The notes under the pieces are model-generated. The model was not told where the DNA came from. It did not search any database and saw nothing but the letters and a program-made list of their open reading frames with translations. Made by a program: the position numbers and the translations under genes. From Chrysoperla carnea (lineage: Eukaryota > Arthropoda > Insecta > Neuroptera > Chrysopidae), in NCBI RefSeq assembly GCF_905475395.1, contig NC_058339.1, positions 76,164,520-76,228,519 on the forward strand: a stretch of 64,000 bases of DNA. Direction: 5' to 3'. How positions within the stretch are numbered: the stretch's first letter is position 1; each line of letters opens with the position of its first letter. Shown one piece after another: positions 1 to 11,800 of this stretch.

Positions 1-216
1 GAGCATGACGTGTACATTACAAAACTGTTATCCAACGCAAGGAAATGTGGAGGGAGGGGTGCAAGTGGGGATGTTGCCCAGCAAAGCGGGTAGTTCACAG
101 CTAGTAATGTTTATAAAATTAATATCGAGAAAATCTGCACAATACCCATTTCCAGTGTTTCCGTATAAGCACTCTCAAAAATAAGGTCTGGTAGACCAAA
201 TACTGCATAAGATTTG

Positions 217-509
217 TAATAATGGGGTTTAACCTCCGTTTTTCTAACATACACGTCTATAACAGGGGCCATCCCCATCATTATTTTTTAGTCTTTATTA
301 AACTACATCCGTATACAATTAAATTTACTATGTGGGTGGAGTCGTTTACTTAGTTCTTATCCAAGGGACGACAGTCCGATCAATTTTACCGCCCCATTAA
401 TTATAATTGTTCACACTGCCGTTGCTTGGATTCGAGCCCGTAACCTTAGTCTCAGTAGACAAACGGTAAAAGTTAATTGCGTTTTAACTCGGTCGGCTAC
501 TTAGCCTCT
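217..509 (-). mobile_element. tRNA-Leu-derived SINE, copy 1
   Basis: Read on the minus strand, this starts with a decayed tRNA-like head, continues with a body that contains the GTGGGTGGAGTC segment (plus-strand view), and ends in GGTTAAACCCCATTATTA. The same head, body and tail occur at 11497-11788, 22394-22710 and 57066-57373. The head is more diverged than in the 57066 copy: the B box reads as GGGCTCGAATCC. Clear flanking duplications were not found, so the insertion is probably old. It should have been mobilised by a LINE in trans, which is general SINE biology and not visible here. Confidence 0.75.
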
Positions 510-1641
510 TTATTAATTAATAAAAAACGCAAAATGGCCGACATGTCCGATTTTGTTGATCGAATTTAGGTCAGTTTTAATACAAACTTTTGGACAAGCG
601 CTTATGCAAATGTTAGTTCTCATTAATATTTATGCTCATTCGGAGTTGGAAGTTCAAAAAAATGCCACAGAATGTCGCAAATCTCTTATAAGAATGTAGT
701 TAATCTGTTTAAATAATTCCAAAATACATGGATACAATAATTCAAGAAAACTGTCCATAGGACCTTTTCTTGAGCAGAAAAAAAAACCGAAAGAAATTGT
801 TATTTTTTACTCTTAATTTGACTATAACAATAGAACAGTAAAAGATAAAAAGTCGCAAATATTAGTCTTAAACGACGTATTTTGTTAAAATCGTAATTTT
901 TGGGCTCCTATTTTATGGTATTTTGATTTCTCCAGTTTTTTTCAGTATTCAAGTTCAATAATTGTTCTTGTGTCAATGAAAAACTAAAATAACTTTTAGT
1001 CAAAGATAACTTAAATTGTCATTTTTTCGGATAAGTGTCCATACCTAAAGGGCTCATATCATTGCTGTCAGTGGTAAGGTAGTTAATACGCTTCTGACTG
1101 CACGGTAGCTAAAACAAATGTCCACTCATGTGAAATACAGTGTTCGTTCAACTTTAACTACAAAACCACATAAATAATATGTCTAGATATGTCTGGGTAG
1201 TCCAATGCAGTGTGCATTGTAATGTGTAAGGTAATCTATAGGTCTTGGTTACATATCCATCCATTCATTCATTGACTCAAAAGACCTTTACTTTAGTTTT
1301 TGTTTTGTTTTTAACTATAATAATAATAAAAGATAGTTAATAACATGGTTTCGCTTTTAACTTTGTAGGTTTGTTATTTCGGCATTTGTTGTTAATGTGA
1401 TTTTACCTTTACCTTTAATTATTTGTTGTTTTTAGGCTTTTTTTTTTATTTGTTTATGGGTTTTGTTGTACCCAGCGTATATTTTAAAAAATAACAAGGT
1501 CACAAACATACTACTGTACCGATTACATTAAAAGATCTTTATGCATGCGTGCATTTTTTTGAATTCGTGGCGGGATGCTTCAACTTGAACTCATTTTATC
1601 CCAGGTGCTTCCGAGATTCAAGTGTTATCCGACCGGGTAGC
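510..1641. other. AT-rich stretch, nothing recognised
   Basis: No open frame of note, RNA gene or recognised repeat was found. It holds homopolymer runs and a short ATA/ATAA microsatellite near 1316-1330. Confidence 0.5.
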
Positions 1642-1931
1642 AAAAATCGTGCCTAAGTTTACGACCTAAAGGTTTATGTGAAAGATGACACTTTTCGCCC
1701 ACTGTGCAAATTGAAATCCGTCGGGAAAAAATAGTATACACACCATGCAAGTAGAAAATGTTTGTTGCCGAGGGTGGCAAACATGAGATCTGAGATATTC
1801 TTTACTTGCGTAGTGTGTATACTATTTTCCTCCCCGAAGGAAATGGAAAGCGGCAACTTAATTTTGCACAGTGGGCAGAAAGTGTTAACTTTCACACAAA
1901 CCTTTAGGTCGCAAACTCTGGCACGATTTTC
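1642..1931. repeat. foldback (inverted repeat) element with short open frames on both strands
   Basis: The left arm begins AAAAATCGTGCC at 1642 and the right arm ends GGCACGATTTT near 1930. Inside, GACCTAAAGGTTT, GCCCACTGTGCAAA and ATAGTATACACAC occur on both sides in inverted order. The right arm is about 30 bp longer. A minus-strand frame at 1674-1964 (96 codons) shows a C-x4-C-x7-C-x2-C cysteine pattern in CDLKVCVKVNTFCPLC, but the mirrored arm gives the same words on the other strand. I therefore treat it as repeat-derived and not as a gene. The outer end (1919-1990) is partly duplicated at 2075-2150. Confidence 0.7.
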
Positions 1932-2341
1932 GGACGATATGACAGAATCCGAGTTGTCTGACATCGGTTTCGTAATCAGCGACCGAAAGTCCCCCCCTGC
2001 CTAGGAGACATATTGGACGATAAATAATTAGTTTGCAGTATTTGTGCCAAAAAGTGGAATTTCCTGTCAAAAATGGCACGATTTTCGGAAAACGTATTAG
2101 AATCAGTGTAAGTTGACATCCGATTCGATTTGAGCGACCAAAAGTACCTACTAGCTGCCATTTTTAAGCCAAAATAAGTATATAATTTTGGCCTATATAT
2201 GCAATCAGATGGGACACTGTATTTTTCATTATGTTTACTGAATATTTCTTGGAGTCCTATAAACACTTTACAAAAAGTTTCATTAAAATCGGTTCTGTTT
2301 CCCAATTTTTCCACTATCGATGCTTTTTTCGGCTTATTCAA
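1919..2341 (-). repeat. repeat-derived open frame and diverged direct duplication
   Basis: GGCACGATTTTCGG occurs at 1919 and again at about 2076. In both places a diverged 70-bp stretch ending GCGACC(G/A)AAAG follows, so this is a direct duplication with a period of about 157 bp. A 121-codon minus-strand frame (1976-2341) covers the second unit. It has no recognisable domain. The phrase TTTCATTAAAATCGGTTC, common in insect transposon tails, lies at its 5' side, which favours a repeat over a gene. Confidence 0.45.
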
Positions 2342-4340
2342 TTTATTATTTATTTCTAGTATATAAAAACATGCATTTTTTTAGGTAGATTCGGCTAAAA
2401 AAAACATTTGGAAAATGGTTGAAGTTAGAGGCTTATGAATATTGGTTTTTAAAAAAAAATGTACACAGGGTATATTTCAAGTAATTATTAAAGAAACAAA
2501 TTTGTTTATTTATTTTTTTAGACTTTTAATATGATTTAAATAATAATTTATTTATATTTTAAATTAAAATTATCTTTCTCTCTTAAAATTTTAATTCTTC
2601 GACTATCAGTGTGAGAAAATTTTTTGAAAAAATGATAATTTGTACAACAACAAAAATAAATGTGGTTATTATCTATTACTCACTTTACCAGACAAATTGG
2701 TTATTTTATTTTTCATTAAACAAAAAAAAAGTAATTGTTTTAGACAGACAATGTATTTAATTTTATATGCGTAGGTCAAAGTCAAGATAATTGTACAAAA
2801 TACCTGTTAAGGACAAGCTTTTATTGTACTAAAAAAAAGAAAAAAAATTATTTCTATTAGTCCCTAATACATCAATATTTGTAATAAAAGCTTGAGGTGC
2901 TGCGAATCATTCTTATAATTTTTAATTGAGTGCCTTCAGCTATATCCTATAAGTGACTGATAGTAGTAATTTATATTCTACTTTTTAGTATAATACAAGC
3001 TTGTCCTTTAAAAAGTGTTTTTTATTGAAAAATCTAATATTTTCTAATACACCCTAGTGGGTATAAAATAAAAGGGCAAGATGTATTAATTACAAAAATG
3101 TAACTCCCGTAGCAAGAGGATATGTGAAGGGTGGAACTGGGAATGAAAAAATTAAATATTATCAAAACTGTAAGTTACTTGAAAATCAGTTGAGTCGCTT
3201 AAAAGTTGTGAACTCTTTTATCGGGGGTTTGCCAAATTTTTGGAACAATGTTCCTTATCGCACGATATTTGTTTGCTGGTTGGAAGTTAAAACTAAAAAA
3301 ACTGTAACAGACACAAAAAATCGACATCTAGGATACTCTAGGAAAATAAAACTATTTCAATCGATTCAGGTTGCCATGAAATTCGAGAAATTGCAAAAAT
3401 CTTTTTATAACTGTCCATCTGTATTTTTCGTCAAAATTTTATGCTTCATCATTCAAGAAAATTGAGTTGTGAAAGTTATCAGAAGTTAAAGAAAGCAGAG
3501 ATACTTTAAAGTAAGTACAATGCAATTTTTTAATTATGTCTATAGTAAATATCCTAATCTAACCAAACGTAATGTACTCACGTATTGGGTTGGGTATCAA
3601 ATCAGAAGTATGTCTTTTTTAAACTAATACTAAAATTATTCCATACAGCAAAAACTAAAAGTAGCTATAAAGAATCAAACAAGTTTTTAACTTCTTAAAT
3701 TAATATCTTAAATTTTCAGAAAATATCTTGTAAATAAAGAAGCGCTTACTCTTCAATTATAATGTACTAAGATACGAAAGGAATATAGTTCCTACCGGGT
3801 GTCCAACGACGTCGTTCTTTTTATAAAATTTACTAGCTTTTAAATTTGTCATCTATTTCTTTGTATCCATAATGTGCTACAACGAATTGCGAATTGTGGC
3901 AGAATATCGCTAGTAAGAAAATAAATATTTAAACGTCAAAACAGTTAATTATCTTAAAATTAAGTTTTCTATATTTTCGGTTTAAAAAATCACAGTTTTA
4001 TATTATATACTTTCTCGAAAGAAAATAAATAAATTTAGCGGCTAGTTTCTTATAGTCTACTATACGTGTAATATTTATTTAATCATATTAAATATTGTTT
4101 CTAACTTCACAAGTCACAACTCATAACAAATCAAAAGTTTTTTTTAAAACATTTAAAACACTAATTTTCCACTAATTATAATAAAATATATATTTTTAGT
4201 GTGACATAATGAATCGTAAAATATTCAAGTTTATTATTGTATGCTTAAATACGTATTTGAACAATTTTTACAACAATTTATACCAATATTATTACTATTG
4301 CTATGCAACAAACGAATACGTTGCGGCTATATATGCTACA
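2342..4340. other. AT-rich stretch, no supported gene
   Basis: A 113-codon plus-strand frame at 3124-3465 starts MKGGTGNEKIKYYQ and is rich in Lys, Phe and Asn, as expected for chance frames in AT-rich DNA. I recognise no domain, signal peptide or neighbouring exon. The rest is low-complexity A/T. Confidence 0.45.
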
Positions 4341-5036
4341 TATACAGGATGCGTCATTTAAATCAATAATGGCTAATAGCTCGTTTTGTAATTAACAAAT
4401 CAAAAAATAACTTAAACAAAAGTTGCAGAGTTTGATGGGGGGCATCATGTTCTGTTATCAGATTGGACATAGTTTTTCGAGTTGCTTTAATTGCCAATAT
4501 AGAACTTAACACTTTAAATTAGAAAGTTGATCCTCTTAAAAAGACTAACAATTTTTGCTTTCGCTGGAAATGCGAAAAATATGTTTACATTATTTCATTT
4601 AATCGAAACAAAACATGGAAAAAAGATTCAGCCAAAAGTTGTCAAGGGACAATAGAGGATATTCGCCTGTGTCCATTACTTTGACCTACAATTATCGATA
4701 AACTATAAGCGAATTTTTTCAAATAAATGTAATAATGACATAGTTTTAAGTCGCATTTCCTGCGAAAGCTAACGTTTTTTGAAAAAATGTTTTAAACAAA
4801 ACTTGTTAGTTTTTTTTTATGAGAATCAACTTTCTAATTAAAAGTGTTGTTCTATTTCTTACCGTTTAGAATCTAAATTGGTTATTAAAGAAACCCGAAG
4901 AACTAGGTGCTATCTGATGGCAGAACTTGAATATGCCCCCTTCAAACTCTGATACTTTTGTTTAAATTATTTTTTGGTTGGTTAACTACAAAACGATATA
5001 CTTAAGTGTACAGATCCAAATGACCCACCTTGTATA
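4341..5036. mobile_element. family C foldback element, nearly complete
   Basis: The left end is TATACAGGATGCGTCATTT and the right end is its near-complement, AAATGACCCACCTTGTATA. The arms (about 4341-4600 and 4720-5036) mirror each other through TTAAACAAAAGTTGCAGAGTTTGA, the segment around the AGTTGCTTTAATTGCC phrase, and CTTTCTAATTTAAAGTGTT. The middle (about 4600-4720) holds GACCTACAATTATCGATAAACT. No transposase frame is present, so it is non-autonomous. Related pieces lie at 22936, 56597, 58054 and 61545. The ACAGGGTG-type end resembles that of the DUF4817 transposon at 8504. Confidence 0.8.
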
Positions 5037-5108
5037 TAATGCTTTATACATATAATATATGCTATATGCTTTAGTCCGAGAGACGATCATTGGATATTTT
5101 TCTGAATA

Positions 5109-5170
5109 CAGTCAAAAACCAGATATAACGAGGAACCGGTTATAACGACGAAATGGAAGGCCTGGACCAT
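5109..5170 (+). repeat. pogo/Tigger-like terminal fragment
   Basis: The stretch CAGTCAAAAACCAGATATAAC followed by GAGGAACCGGTTATAACGACG has the CAGT...GATATAACGA layout of the element end at 26072. No matching opposite end was found nearby, so this is at most a solo terminus. Confidence 0.3.
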
Positions 5171-5200
5171 ATAAATTTTTGTTTTGATTGATTGAAAACA

Positions 5201-5376
5201 GTTTCGAACGAAAGTTGTTTATTTTTTTATAAGGAACATTTTTTATATTGTGTTCTATCTCTAACGTTTTACAAGATGAGTCCTATATACCCAAGGCCGA
5301 ATTGACCTATGTTGCTCATTTATGAACTTAAACACACTTTTCCCTGTGCAGGCTATAAAAATTTCAGCTTGAAATT
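5201..5376 (-). repeat. family A fragment
   Basis: It matches the middle of the full copies at 25062 and 53133 in inverted orientation: AAAGTTGTTTATTTTTTTATAAGGAACATTTTT, then TCTATCTCTAACG, ATTGACCTATGTTGCTCATTTA and TATAAAAATTTCAGCTTGA. Both ends are missing and it is more diverged than most copies. Confidence 0.7.
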
Positions 5377-6280
5377 AGGGTCTCCTTACATTCATCAATT
5401 TTATTGAATATGGTGTCATTATGGAGCAATAACAGAGAAGAGGCAAGCTATTTTTTCGAGTCGAAAAACATAATTAAACAAATTTTAGAAACTTAATGTA
5501 CTATTGCTACTTTTAACATATTTACGCAAAAAATTGTCTGCTTTGGGGTAAATCGGATACACCACCGCCAGGTGGTGCCTACTTGGAGGGTGCGAATGTT
5601 CGAATTGATCATTTAGTAATTGTATTTGTATTTACAATTTTTATAAATCAACTTTTCGTAAGCAACAGGATGGGGCGTTCCGAAAAAAATAATGCCAATG
5701 GAATGAATGTGGCATGGACAAATTACGAAGAGAGAATTGCGTATTTTTTTGTGTCCACTTTCCATAATCTCTACTATGATGAAAGTGGTACTTGGATCGC
5801 TATGGCTCAATCATCGTTAATTGGCTGTATCACATCTTCTGTAACCATAACAAATAAAATTCCCCTAAAGTGAAGTCAAAATGCTCGTGGACTAACTAGC
5901 ATATAATTAAAATATGCTAATATATAAACAATAATAATATGTTTTATTTTTTAAGCTTGGTTATTAAATATTATTTTATTTCTATAAATATTTTAGTAAT
6001 TTATATATTTTATTTTATTACATTTTTAACAATTTATTTGTAAATAGTTATTTTTTTAATCTCGTTCAGGCTGCGCGTCCCAGCGTGACTTCTAGACTTC
6101 TGGACTTTAAACAAAAAAACTTGAATTTCTTAAGAAACCAAGGGTTTGGGATTTTTTTTTGAAAATTTTTATTTTTATTTATGAAGAATATTTGCATTCA
6201 CCGTTAAATCACAGTTGCTATACAACGACGCCGTAGCTTTTCCTTATTTTACATTTTCCAGGGATGCCATTTTTGTTTAT
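5377..6280. other. AT-rich stretch with a small GC hairpin
   Basis: It contains a perfect 7-bp hairpin, CACCACC-gcca-GGTGGTG, at 5560-5577. A 96-codon plus frame follows at 5583-5873, with a hydrophobic stretch near residues 9-27 and no recognised domain. I do not call it a gene. The rest is A/T-rich. Confidence 0.4.
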
Positions 6281-6660
6281 CTATTCGCTCCGTGCGTGAG
6301 TTTCGTTTCCATGGTAACGATACACTACTTTAATTATAGAATTGTATGGATGCATAGGTATATAATTGTATGGATTGCATTTAAGACTTACATTGAAAAT
6401 TTAATATTTTTTTCTCACAAATTTAAATAAATAATTATGATAATTTACATTTGAAAAATAATATTTGTGCAATTTGATTTCTTATTTTCACAATTTTTAA
6501 TGCATTAAGTTTAATTAATTCTTGTTTTACAATAATTTTAATTTGACTTCTCTATAACATTAACATGTAAAGAACTGCAAATTAGTAATAACAGCCTCCT
6601 TTAACGCCAAAATTTTTCACTGGAAGCGCTGGCATCGATTTTATTGTCCCTACCATGACT
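6281..6660 (+). repeat. family I dispersed repeat, copy 1
   Basis: It pairs with 30955-31312 in the same orientation. Shared anchors are CTATTCGCTC, ACACTACTTTA, ATAATTGTATGGAT, CATTGAAAATTTAATA, ATATTTGTGCAATTT, ACGCCAAAATT and CCACTGGAA/CACTGGAAGCGCTGGCATCG, with CCATGACTA near the end. There is no long open frame or obvious terminal repeat. It is probably an old non-autonomous transposon. Confidence 0.65.
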
Positions 6661-7324
6661 ACGCACACAACGAATATTGCAGTTTATAAAAATTAAAAGC
6701 TTCATTGATCTGCCTTAGATTTTAATATTCAGAAATAAATAAAAATAAAACATTTTGCAAATTGAGGTTCCTGTCCCGATTTTTTGCATAAAGGTGAATG
6801 TAGCGAAAAACTTACACCACAGACAAAAAGAGTAATTCAAAATTAATGACTTTAAAAACAAAATCCATACTAACTGGATAAAATTTGGCTGTGTTATCCT
6901 TTTATTGTTATTTATCTTTGTTATCCTTTTATTGTTGATTTTAGTGTTATTTATTTTTTTGAACTTTATGATGTCACCAAAATCCAAAAAATTTAATTTT
7001 GCTCTACCATCTCCAAATTATTTCCAATTTTGATAAACCAGGTATGTAATCCAACTATATTTGGGCCAAACTTTTCAAATTTTCCGACTTTTGGTACATA
7101 GGTGATTTTAGCGAAAAATTTGCAACACAAATGAAAAGAGAAAACAGTTATTTTATACGTTTGAGCTAGCAACTAATAACAAATAAAAAATTCCGGTTTT
7201 ATCTATACATTGCCTAAATGTGGATCAACTTTAATGATTGGTATTTGAAACTTTTAAAAAGTTAAAAGAAGATTCGTTACTGATATTGATAGCTTATTAA
7301 AAAAAACACACAACTTTATTAATA
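6661..7324. other. AT-rich stretch, nothing firm
   Basis: TTATCCTTTTATTGTT occurs twice in tandem near 6894-6937 (about 29-bp period). Phrases such as AGGTGAATTTAGCGAAAAA recur diverged at about 6791 and 7100, which suggests an old local duplication. No gene is supported. Confidence 0.4.
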
Positions 7325-7876
7325 ACAAGTAAAAACAAACAATCGAATGAGTGAATTGTTGAAATACCAAACATAGACAGTGTTGATTACTCGATCGCAT
7401 TACACATACATACATGTCACACATACATAACTGATATTCCCATATAATACATACTATACAATTTACGCCTAATTTGCACCCTCACAGGTAAACACCGATG
7501 TTTACGAAAAAATGTTTCAAACAAAAGTTGTTTATTTTTTGATAAGAAACATTTTGTTCTATTTAAACATCTGTTCTATCTCTAACGGTTTACAAGATGG
7601 GCCCTACAGACCCAAGACCCAATTGCCTATGTTGCTCATTTACGAATTCGACCTCACTTTGTGAGTCCTGAGTACGTTGTAAAAATTTCAGTGTGATGCC
7701 TTTTTTCGTTTTTGAGTTACCGTGTCCACAGACCGATAGAATCGAAAATCGACTAATTATGTGATTTTATGAACACCTATACCAAAATTTTGTTCGTAGC
7801 ATCAATATTTTCAAGTGTTACAAACTTGGGACTAAATTTAGTATAGCTTGCATATTACATACATGCATGGTATAAA
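7325..7876 (-). mobile_element. family A, nearly full-length copy
   Basis: It runs from ACAAGTAAAAACAAACAATC at 7325 (the family's ACTTGT end, inverted) through TGAATTGTTGAAATACC, CGCCTAATTTGCACCCTCAC, GTTTACGAAAAAATGTTTC, TCTCTAACGGTTTACAAGATGGG and GAGTTACCGTGTCCACAGAC to GCATGGTATAA. Internally the (CCGT)n stretch is almost lost. Many substitutions mark it as older than the copies at 29883 and 53133. Confidence 0.8.
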
Positions 7877-8503
7877 AATTTTTACGGTCGCGATTTTTGT
7901 TTGGATCGTCTTACGTGTCTCTATAAATTTTTATAAATAATTTACGATTATTTTCTGTCGTGTGTTTTGCTGGTGATATAAAATTTATTTATTTTAATTT
8001 TTTGAGTAAAAAAAACCACACACATATAATTCCATATTTAAATATGTAAATTTTATTAACAATAATTTATTTGCAAATTTGTATTCTGGCATATTTTCAA
8101 ACTTCACAATCAGACATCTTTATTTTATAAAACTTGTCAAAAGTTAAGTGGCGAAAGTATATCATTTACTTTAAGGCCATGTAAACTTTTTTTTTATATT
8201 CTGTATCTAGAAAGTCTTATGACTCGACGCTAAAACGTATAAACTTGGGTTAGAACACTTATTATTGTGTGTGTATACCTCATTTCACTACAAGCTTATA
8301 TACTCTTACCGTGCATATAATCAAAATAATTTTGACAATATTAGAGCCCCAACCTTTAGAAGAAATTTTCATAAAATTGACTTAGTCCTCGGTCCTTCAG
8401 ATTCCCTATAGAATAATAACTAAAAACGATCATACAAATATATAGTCAAAGAGTTTTAACTTTCGCCTTATTCACTCGAAAAATTTTTTTAACTAGATGA
8501 CTG
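7877..8503. other. AT-rich stretch, nothing recognised
   Basis: No frame, RNA gene or self-match was found between the family A copy and the DUF4817 transposon relic. Confidence 0.45.
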
Positions 8504-8963
8504 TATACAGGGTGTCCCGTGTCTCGATGGAAATAAAGAGCATATTCTTTGGGTAATTTTAAGTCGAAAGTGTCGCATATACCTTTATCCAAAATCCAAT
8601 CCTTAAGCAGTTATGGGCACTGTTGAATCTAGTCAGTAAGGAAAAAACATTTTTGGGTAAATGTTAGTATAATGTTTTATTAATTAAAAATTTTTCATCT
8701 TGAATTACTAGATTGACTATTTTGGAAGTTAGAATATCTTCTTCGTCTGAAAGTTCTTGCTGTACGAGACGTTTTGTATTCGCTTAAGGAAAATAACCTT
8801 TCACTGCCAAATGACGATCTGCATTTAAGAACACTTGTGTCTTGGGAATTTTTCGATCGGGAAACTGCCGCTTATATTCGCGCACTGATGCTCTTTCATT
8901 TTCGACACAACATCCCTAAATAAAGTGAATATCGGTATATTCTTCATTTTTAAATGTAGCCAT
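8504..8963 (-). mobile_element. DUF4817-type DNA transposon relic
   Basis: One end is TATACAGGGTGTCCCGTG at 8504, a typical terminus of insect transposons. On the minus strand a relic of the transposase N-terminus begins at 8963. The opposite terminus (reading ACGGGACACCCTGTATA on the plus strand) was not found downstream, so the element is truncated or rearranged. Family C elements share the ACAGGGTG-type ends. Confidence 0.6.
8690..8963 (-). pseudogene. broken transposase N-terminus (DUF4817-like)
   Basis: From the ATG at 8963 the minus strand reads MATFKNEEYTDIHFI, a stop, then GCCVENERASVREYKRQFPD, RKIPKTQVFLNADRHL and later TKRLVQQELSDEEDI. The layout MATF..EEY.D.HF...C..N...A.REY...FP.R..P...VF matches the N-terminal helix-turn-helix region (DUF4817) of insect DDE transposons, recalled from family knowledge. 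In-frame stops follow HFI and KGYFP. The catalytic DDE part is absent, so there is no activity. The product would have been a nuclear transposase. Confidence 0.65.
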
Positions 8964-9032
8964 AACATTAATCTTAAAATTACAACTTACAAAAATAAAT
9001 GGCTCAAACATAAGGAATAAAATTAATCTACT

Positions 9033-9517
9033 ATTAAGGATTTAAGAGGAGAATGTCCAATTAATTAAATTAATAAATGACTTCAAAAGTAGGTATATTT
9101 AACATTAATGGGAAAACGATAGACGGATGATATGTTTTCATAGATCCTCAAACTGGTCGGTGGAAATTAAAAAACCTATTTAAATTTAAAAAAATCGGTA
9201 TGCCCGGCTAATTAAGGGTGTACGAGCACGGTAGAAGGGACATAAATTAAAAAAAAAAATATATTGTTAATTTTGATGGTGAATTTTGTTATAACTTGAG
9301 AATATAAAACGAAAAGTAAGAATAAAATTTTTCGATATCTGGAGTAATTTTCAAAATATCGAAAATTGTAAATTTTTTTTATTATTTATCTTTCGATATT
9401 TTTTAAGCCAAGGCAGATTTCGAAAAATTTTATTCTTATTTTGCGTCTAGATTCATGATAAATAAATAAATTCAAATACAAGTCAAAACTTGCCTTGACG
9501 CTCGTACTATCTAAAAT
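9033..9517 (+). mobile_element. family E element, copy 1
   Basis: It starts ATTAAGGATTTA and ends GCTCGTACTATCTAA; the two ends are imperfect inverted repeats of the type TTAAGGATGTACGAGC. Anchors shared with 24600 and 34769 include ACTTCAAAAGTAGGTATATTTAACATT, CGGTGGAAATTAAAAAA and AGAATAAAATTTTTCGATAT. The right half is a local palindrome (AGAATAAAATTTTTCGATATC... ...TTTCGAAAAATTTTATTCTT). Short open frames here are chance products of the palindrome. Confidence 0.7.
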
Positions 9518-10151
9518 ATATATCCATCGAGTCACGGACACTCTGTACATGAAAAGCAAAAGTATAATTGTTTTTGATATGCTACCGAAAATGGATCTTA
9601 TGTATTTACCTACGGATCCTCGGTTTAAGTTTAATTCCTTTGTGTTTAAAAGAGTTTTTTTTTCTTCCATTTTTATCTCTGTTAAAACAAAAGAACATTA
9701 ACAAGTGACATAATAAAATATATTTTATGTGTAAAGTACAACCGAGGAACTGTTTAAAGTAAGGCGCAAAAAACAAAAACAAAGAAGTTCGAAAAAAAAT
9801 AGAAGTGGAATGATTATTAGTCATTTTTATTAAGACAATAAGTTATCAAAACATACGATTTTTATAAAATATATCTGTTCAATTTAATTTTTTTTTTAAG
9901 TTTTTTTATCTAACAATATAATTGATTTATGTATTGATATCACGTAAAAGTTGTAATAATTATTGTGGAGCCTCAAAAAGGGGGCAATTGTTTTTTGTGG
10001 TTAAGTTATAACAATAAGGGGCGCCAATTAGGTTTTTATTAATATGTTATTGACAATTCATTTAGTCGTTATTAATCACTGCTACATCGAAAGAAGTGCT
10101 TACAAAATTCAAAAAAACGCCGACAATCGATAGCAAATTTATATATATATT
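9518..10151. other. AT-rich stretch, chance frames only
   Basis: Frames of 60-95 codons overlap one another on both strands around 9386-9824 without any domain. They lie partly in the family E element, and no gene is supported. Confidence 0.45.
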
Positions 10152-10153
10152 TA

Positions 10154-10922
10154 CAGTGTGTCCCCGGATAGAGGTAATTATACTTGTAAATTTTCTTATT
10201 TTGCATTTTAAGAAAAAAAGACATTCTTTATAACAAATTTTGCTTATTCTGAAAAGTATGTAGGAAAATTTAAAACTTCTAAATAATGTACAGGGTTGCC
10301 GAAAATTTGGTATCACTATTTTATTTATTTTTTGATAAACTACCCATCCTTTTTATAAGTTGACAAAATGTTACTAAAAAAAAGTAGCTCGAAATTAACA
10401 ATTATGACTCAAGATTCAAATTCATGACTGAATTTCAAGAAGATCTTTCCAACTTTTACAATTCCATTCTTAGTGAATGTTTATCCGAGAAAATAAATTT
10501 TCTTTTTTAATTTTCTAACCTAGTCCACAAAAGAATACACTCTCGAATAGTACATGTTCATTGATTTGTTATTATTTTCTTTGTTACGTTTTTTTTGTAA
10601 TTACAACTTTTGTTCAAATAAAAAATGATGCTATAATTAAAGTACACGGATCTTTTTGATATTTTGTATGGAGTCATAATTGTTAATTGCGAGCAACTTT
10701 TCTTAGTAACATTTCGTCAACTTATAAAAAGGAAGCGTAGTTTACCAAAAAAAAAAAATTGTGATTTAAATTTTTTGGCTATCCTGTACATTATTTAGAA
10801 GTTTTAATTATTCCTACATACTTTTCAGAATAAGCAAATTTTTTTATAGAGAATCCCTTTTTTCTTAAAATGAAAAATAAGAAAATTTACAAGTATAGTT
10901 ACCTGTATCCGGGGGCACACTA
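10154..10922. mobile_element. family J foldback element, 250-bp arms
   Basis: The arms are 10154-10410 and 10671-10922. The left end reads CAGTGTGTCCCCGGATA and the right end CCGGGGGCACACT. The arms mirror each other through TACTTGTAAATTTTCTTATTTT, GCTTATTCTGAAAAGTATGTAGGAA, CTTTTTATAAGTTGAC and GCTCGAAATTAACAATTATGACTC. The 260-bp spacer (10411-10670) has no coding potential. A collapsed relative lies at 46803-47009. No transposase is encoded. Confidence 0.8.
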
Positions 10923-11361
10923 TATATTTTCAATCTTGAATCTAAAAGTGTAAAAGTTGTAAAATTTCTCGTGTCAGAACCAAATGTGAAGCTCAGGGAT
11001 ACTCAAAATAAATATTTCTGTTGAAATATTAAAATTAAAAGTTTTTCATATTTCTACGAACTACTTTGTTATCGATATTAATTTTAAGAATTTTACGAGT
11101 AATATTGGAAAAATCGAAATTTTATTAATAAGCAAAGCTGAAGTAAATAAAGTTATCAAAATATTTTTTTGGCTTTCATATTTACAGAAAAATTGTTTGA
11201 ACGTAAATTTTCTATGTTTCATAGTAAATTGTTACAATCTTTATTTTCTACAAGTTTGCTTATTATAAAAATTTAGTTTGTTTTGGTTTTCGAAAATTTT
11301 CGAAAGTATTTTCTTTCATTTTTCAAGAATCTTTCACAAAACCACTAGTTGAATCTAATCA

Positions 11362-11435
11362 ATGTTTCGAAGCGTCACAAACTTGAGACTAAACTTGAGT
11401 ATACCTTGATATATATTTCATATATACAGGGTATA
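11362..11435 (-). repeat. family A end fragment
   Basis: It carries GTCACAAACTTGAGACTAAACTTGAGTATACCTTGATATATATTTCATATAT, matching the inverted 5' end of family A (TATACC...TTTAGTCCCAAGTTTGTAACGC). Only this tip remains. Confidence 0.6.
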
Positions 11436-11484
11436 ATTAGGGTTGATACAAAACTAGAAATTCGCTGCAATTTTCTAGAGGTTC

Positions 11485-11496
11485 TTTATAGCATTA
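11485..11496. repeat. target-site duplication of SINE copy 2, left
   Basis: TTTATAGCATTA here is repeated exactly at 11789-11800 on the other side of the SINE. Confidence 0.85.
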
Positions 11497-11788
11497 CACA
11501 ATAGTAATAATAATAATGAACTTCGACCTCCGTTCCTGTGACAAACTTCTATAACAAAGCCACACGTCATTATTTTTGTAACTTTTATTTATTTAAACTA
11601 CACCCGAATACACATACAATTAAATTTTTATGATGTGGGTGGAGTCGATTATTTAGTTCTTATCCTAGTAACGACAGTGTGATCAATTTTACCACCCCAT
11701 TAATTATAATTGATTAGACAGCCGTTACCATCATTCGAACTAGCAACCTCCATGTCTAAGTAATCAAACGCCGGTAACCTTAGCCGGT
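11497..11788 (-). mobile_element. tRNA-Leu-derived SINE, copy 2, with 12-bp duplications
   Basis: On the minus strand it runs from a worn tRNA-like head (B box GTTCGAATGATGG) through the ATCATAAAAATTTAATTG / CCACCCACATCA body to a (TTA)n-like tail at 11501-11516. It is bounded by perfect 12-bp duplications (11485-11496 and 11789-11800), the signature of LINE-machinery integration, which fixes the true element ends. The body is diverged from the 57066 copy, but the duplications are intact. Confidence 0.85.
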
Positions 11789-11800
11789 TTTATAGCATTA
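11789..11800. repeat. target-site duplication of SINE copy 2, right
   Basis: TTTATAGCATTA, identical to 11485-11496. Confidence 0.85.

Noticed and set aside
3124-3465. 113-codon frame as a gene
   Set aside because: Composition follows the AT background, with no domain, splice context or neighbours to support it.
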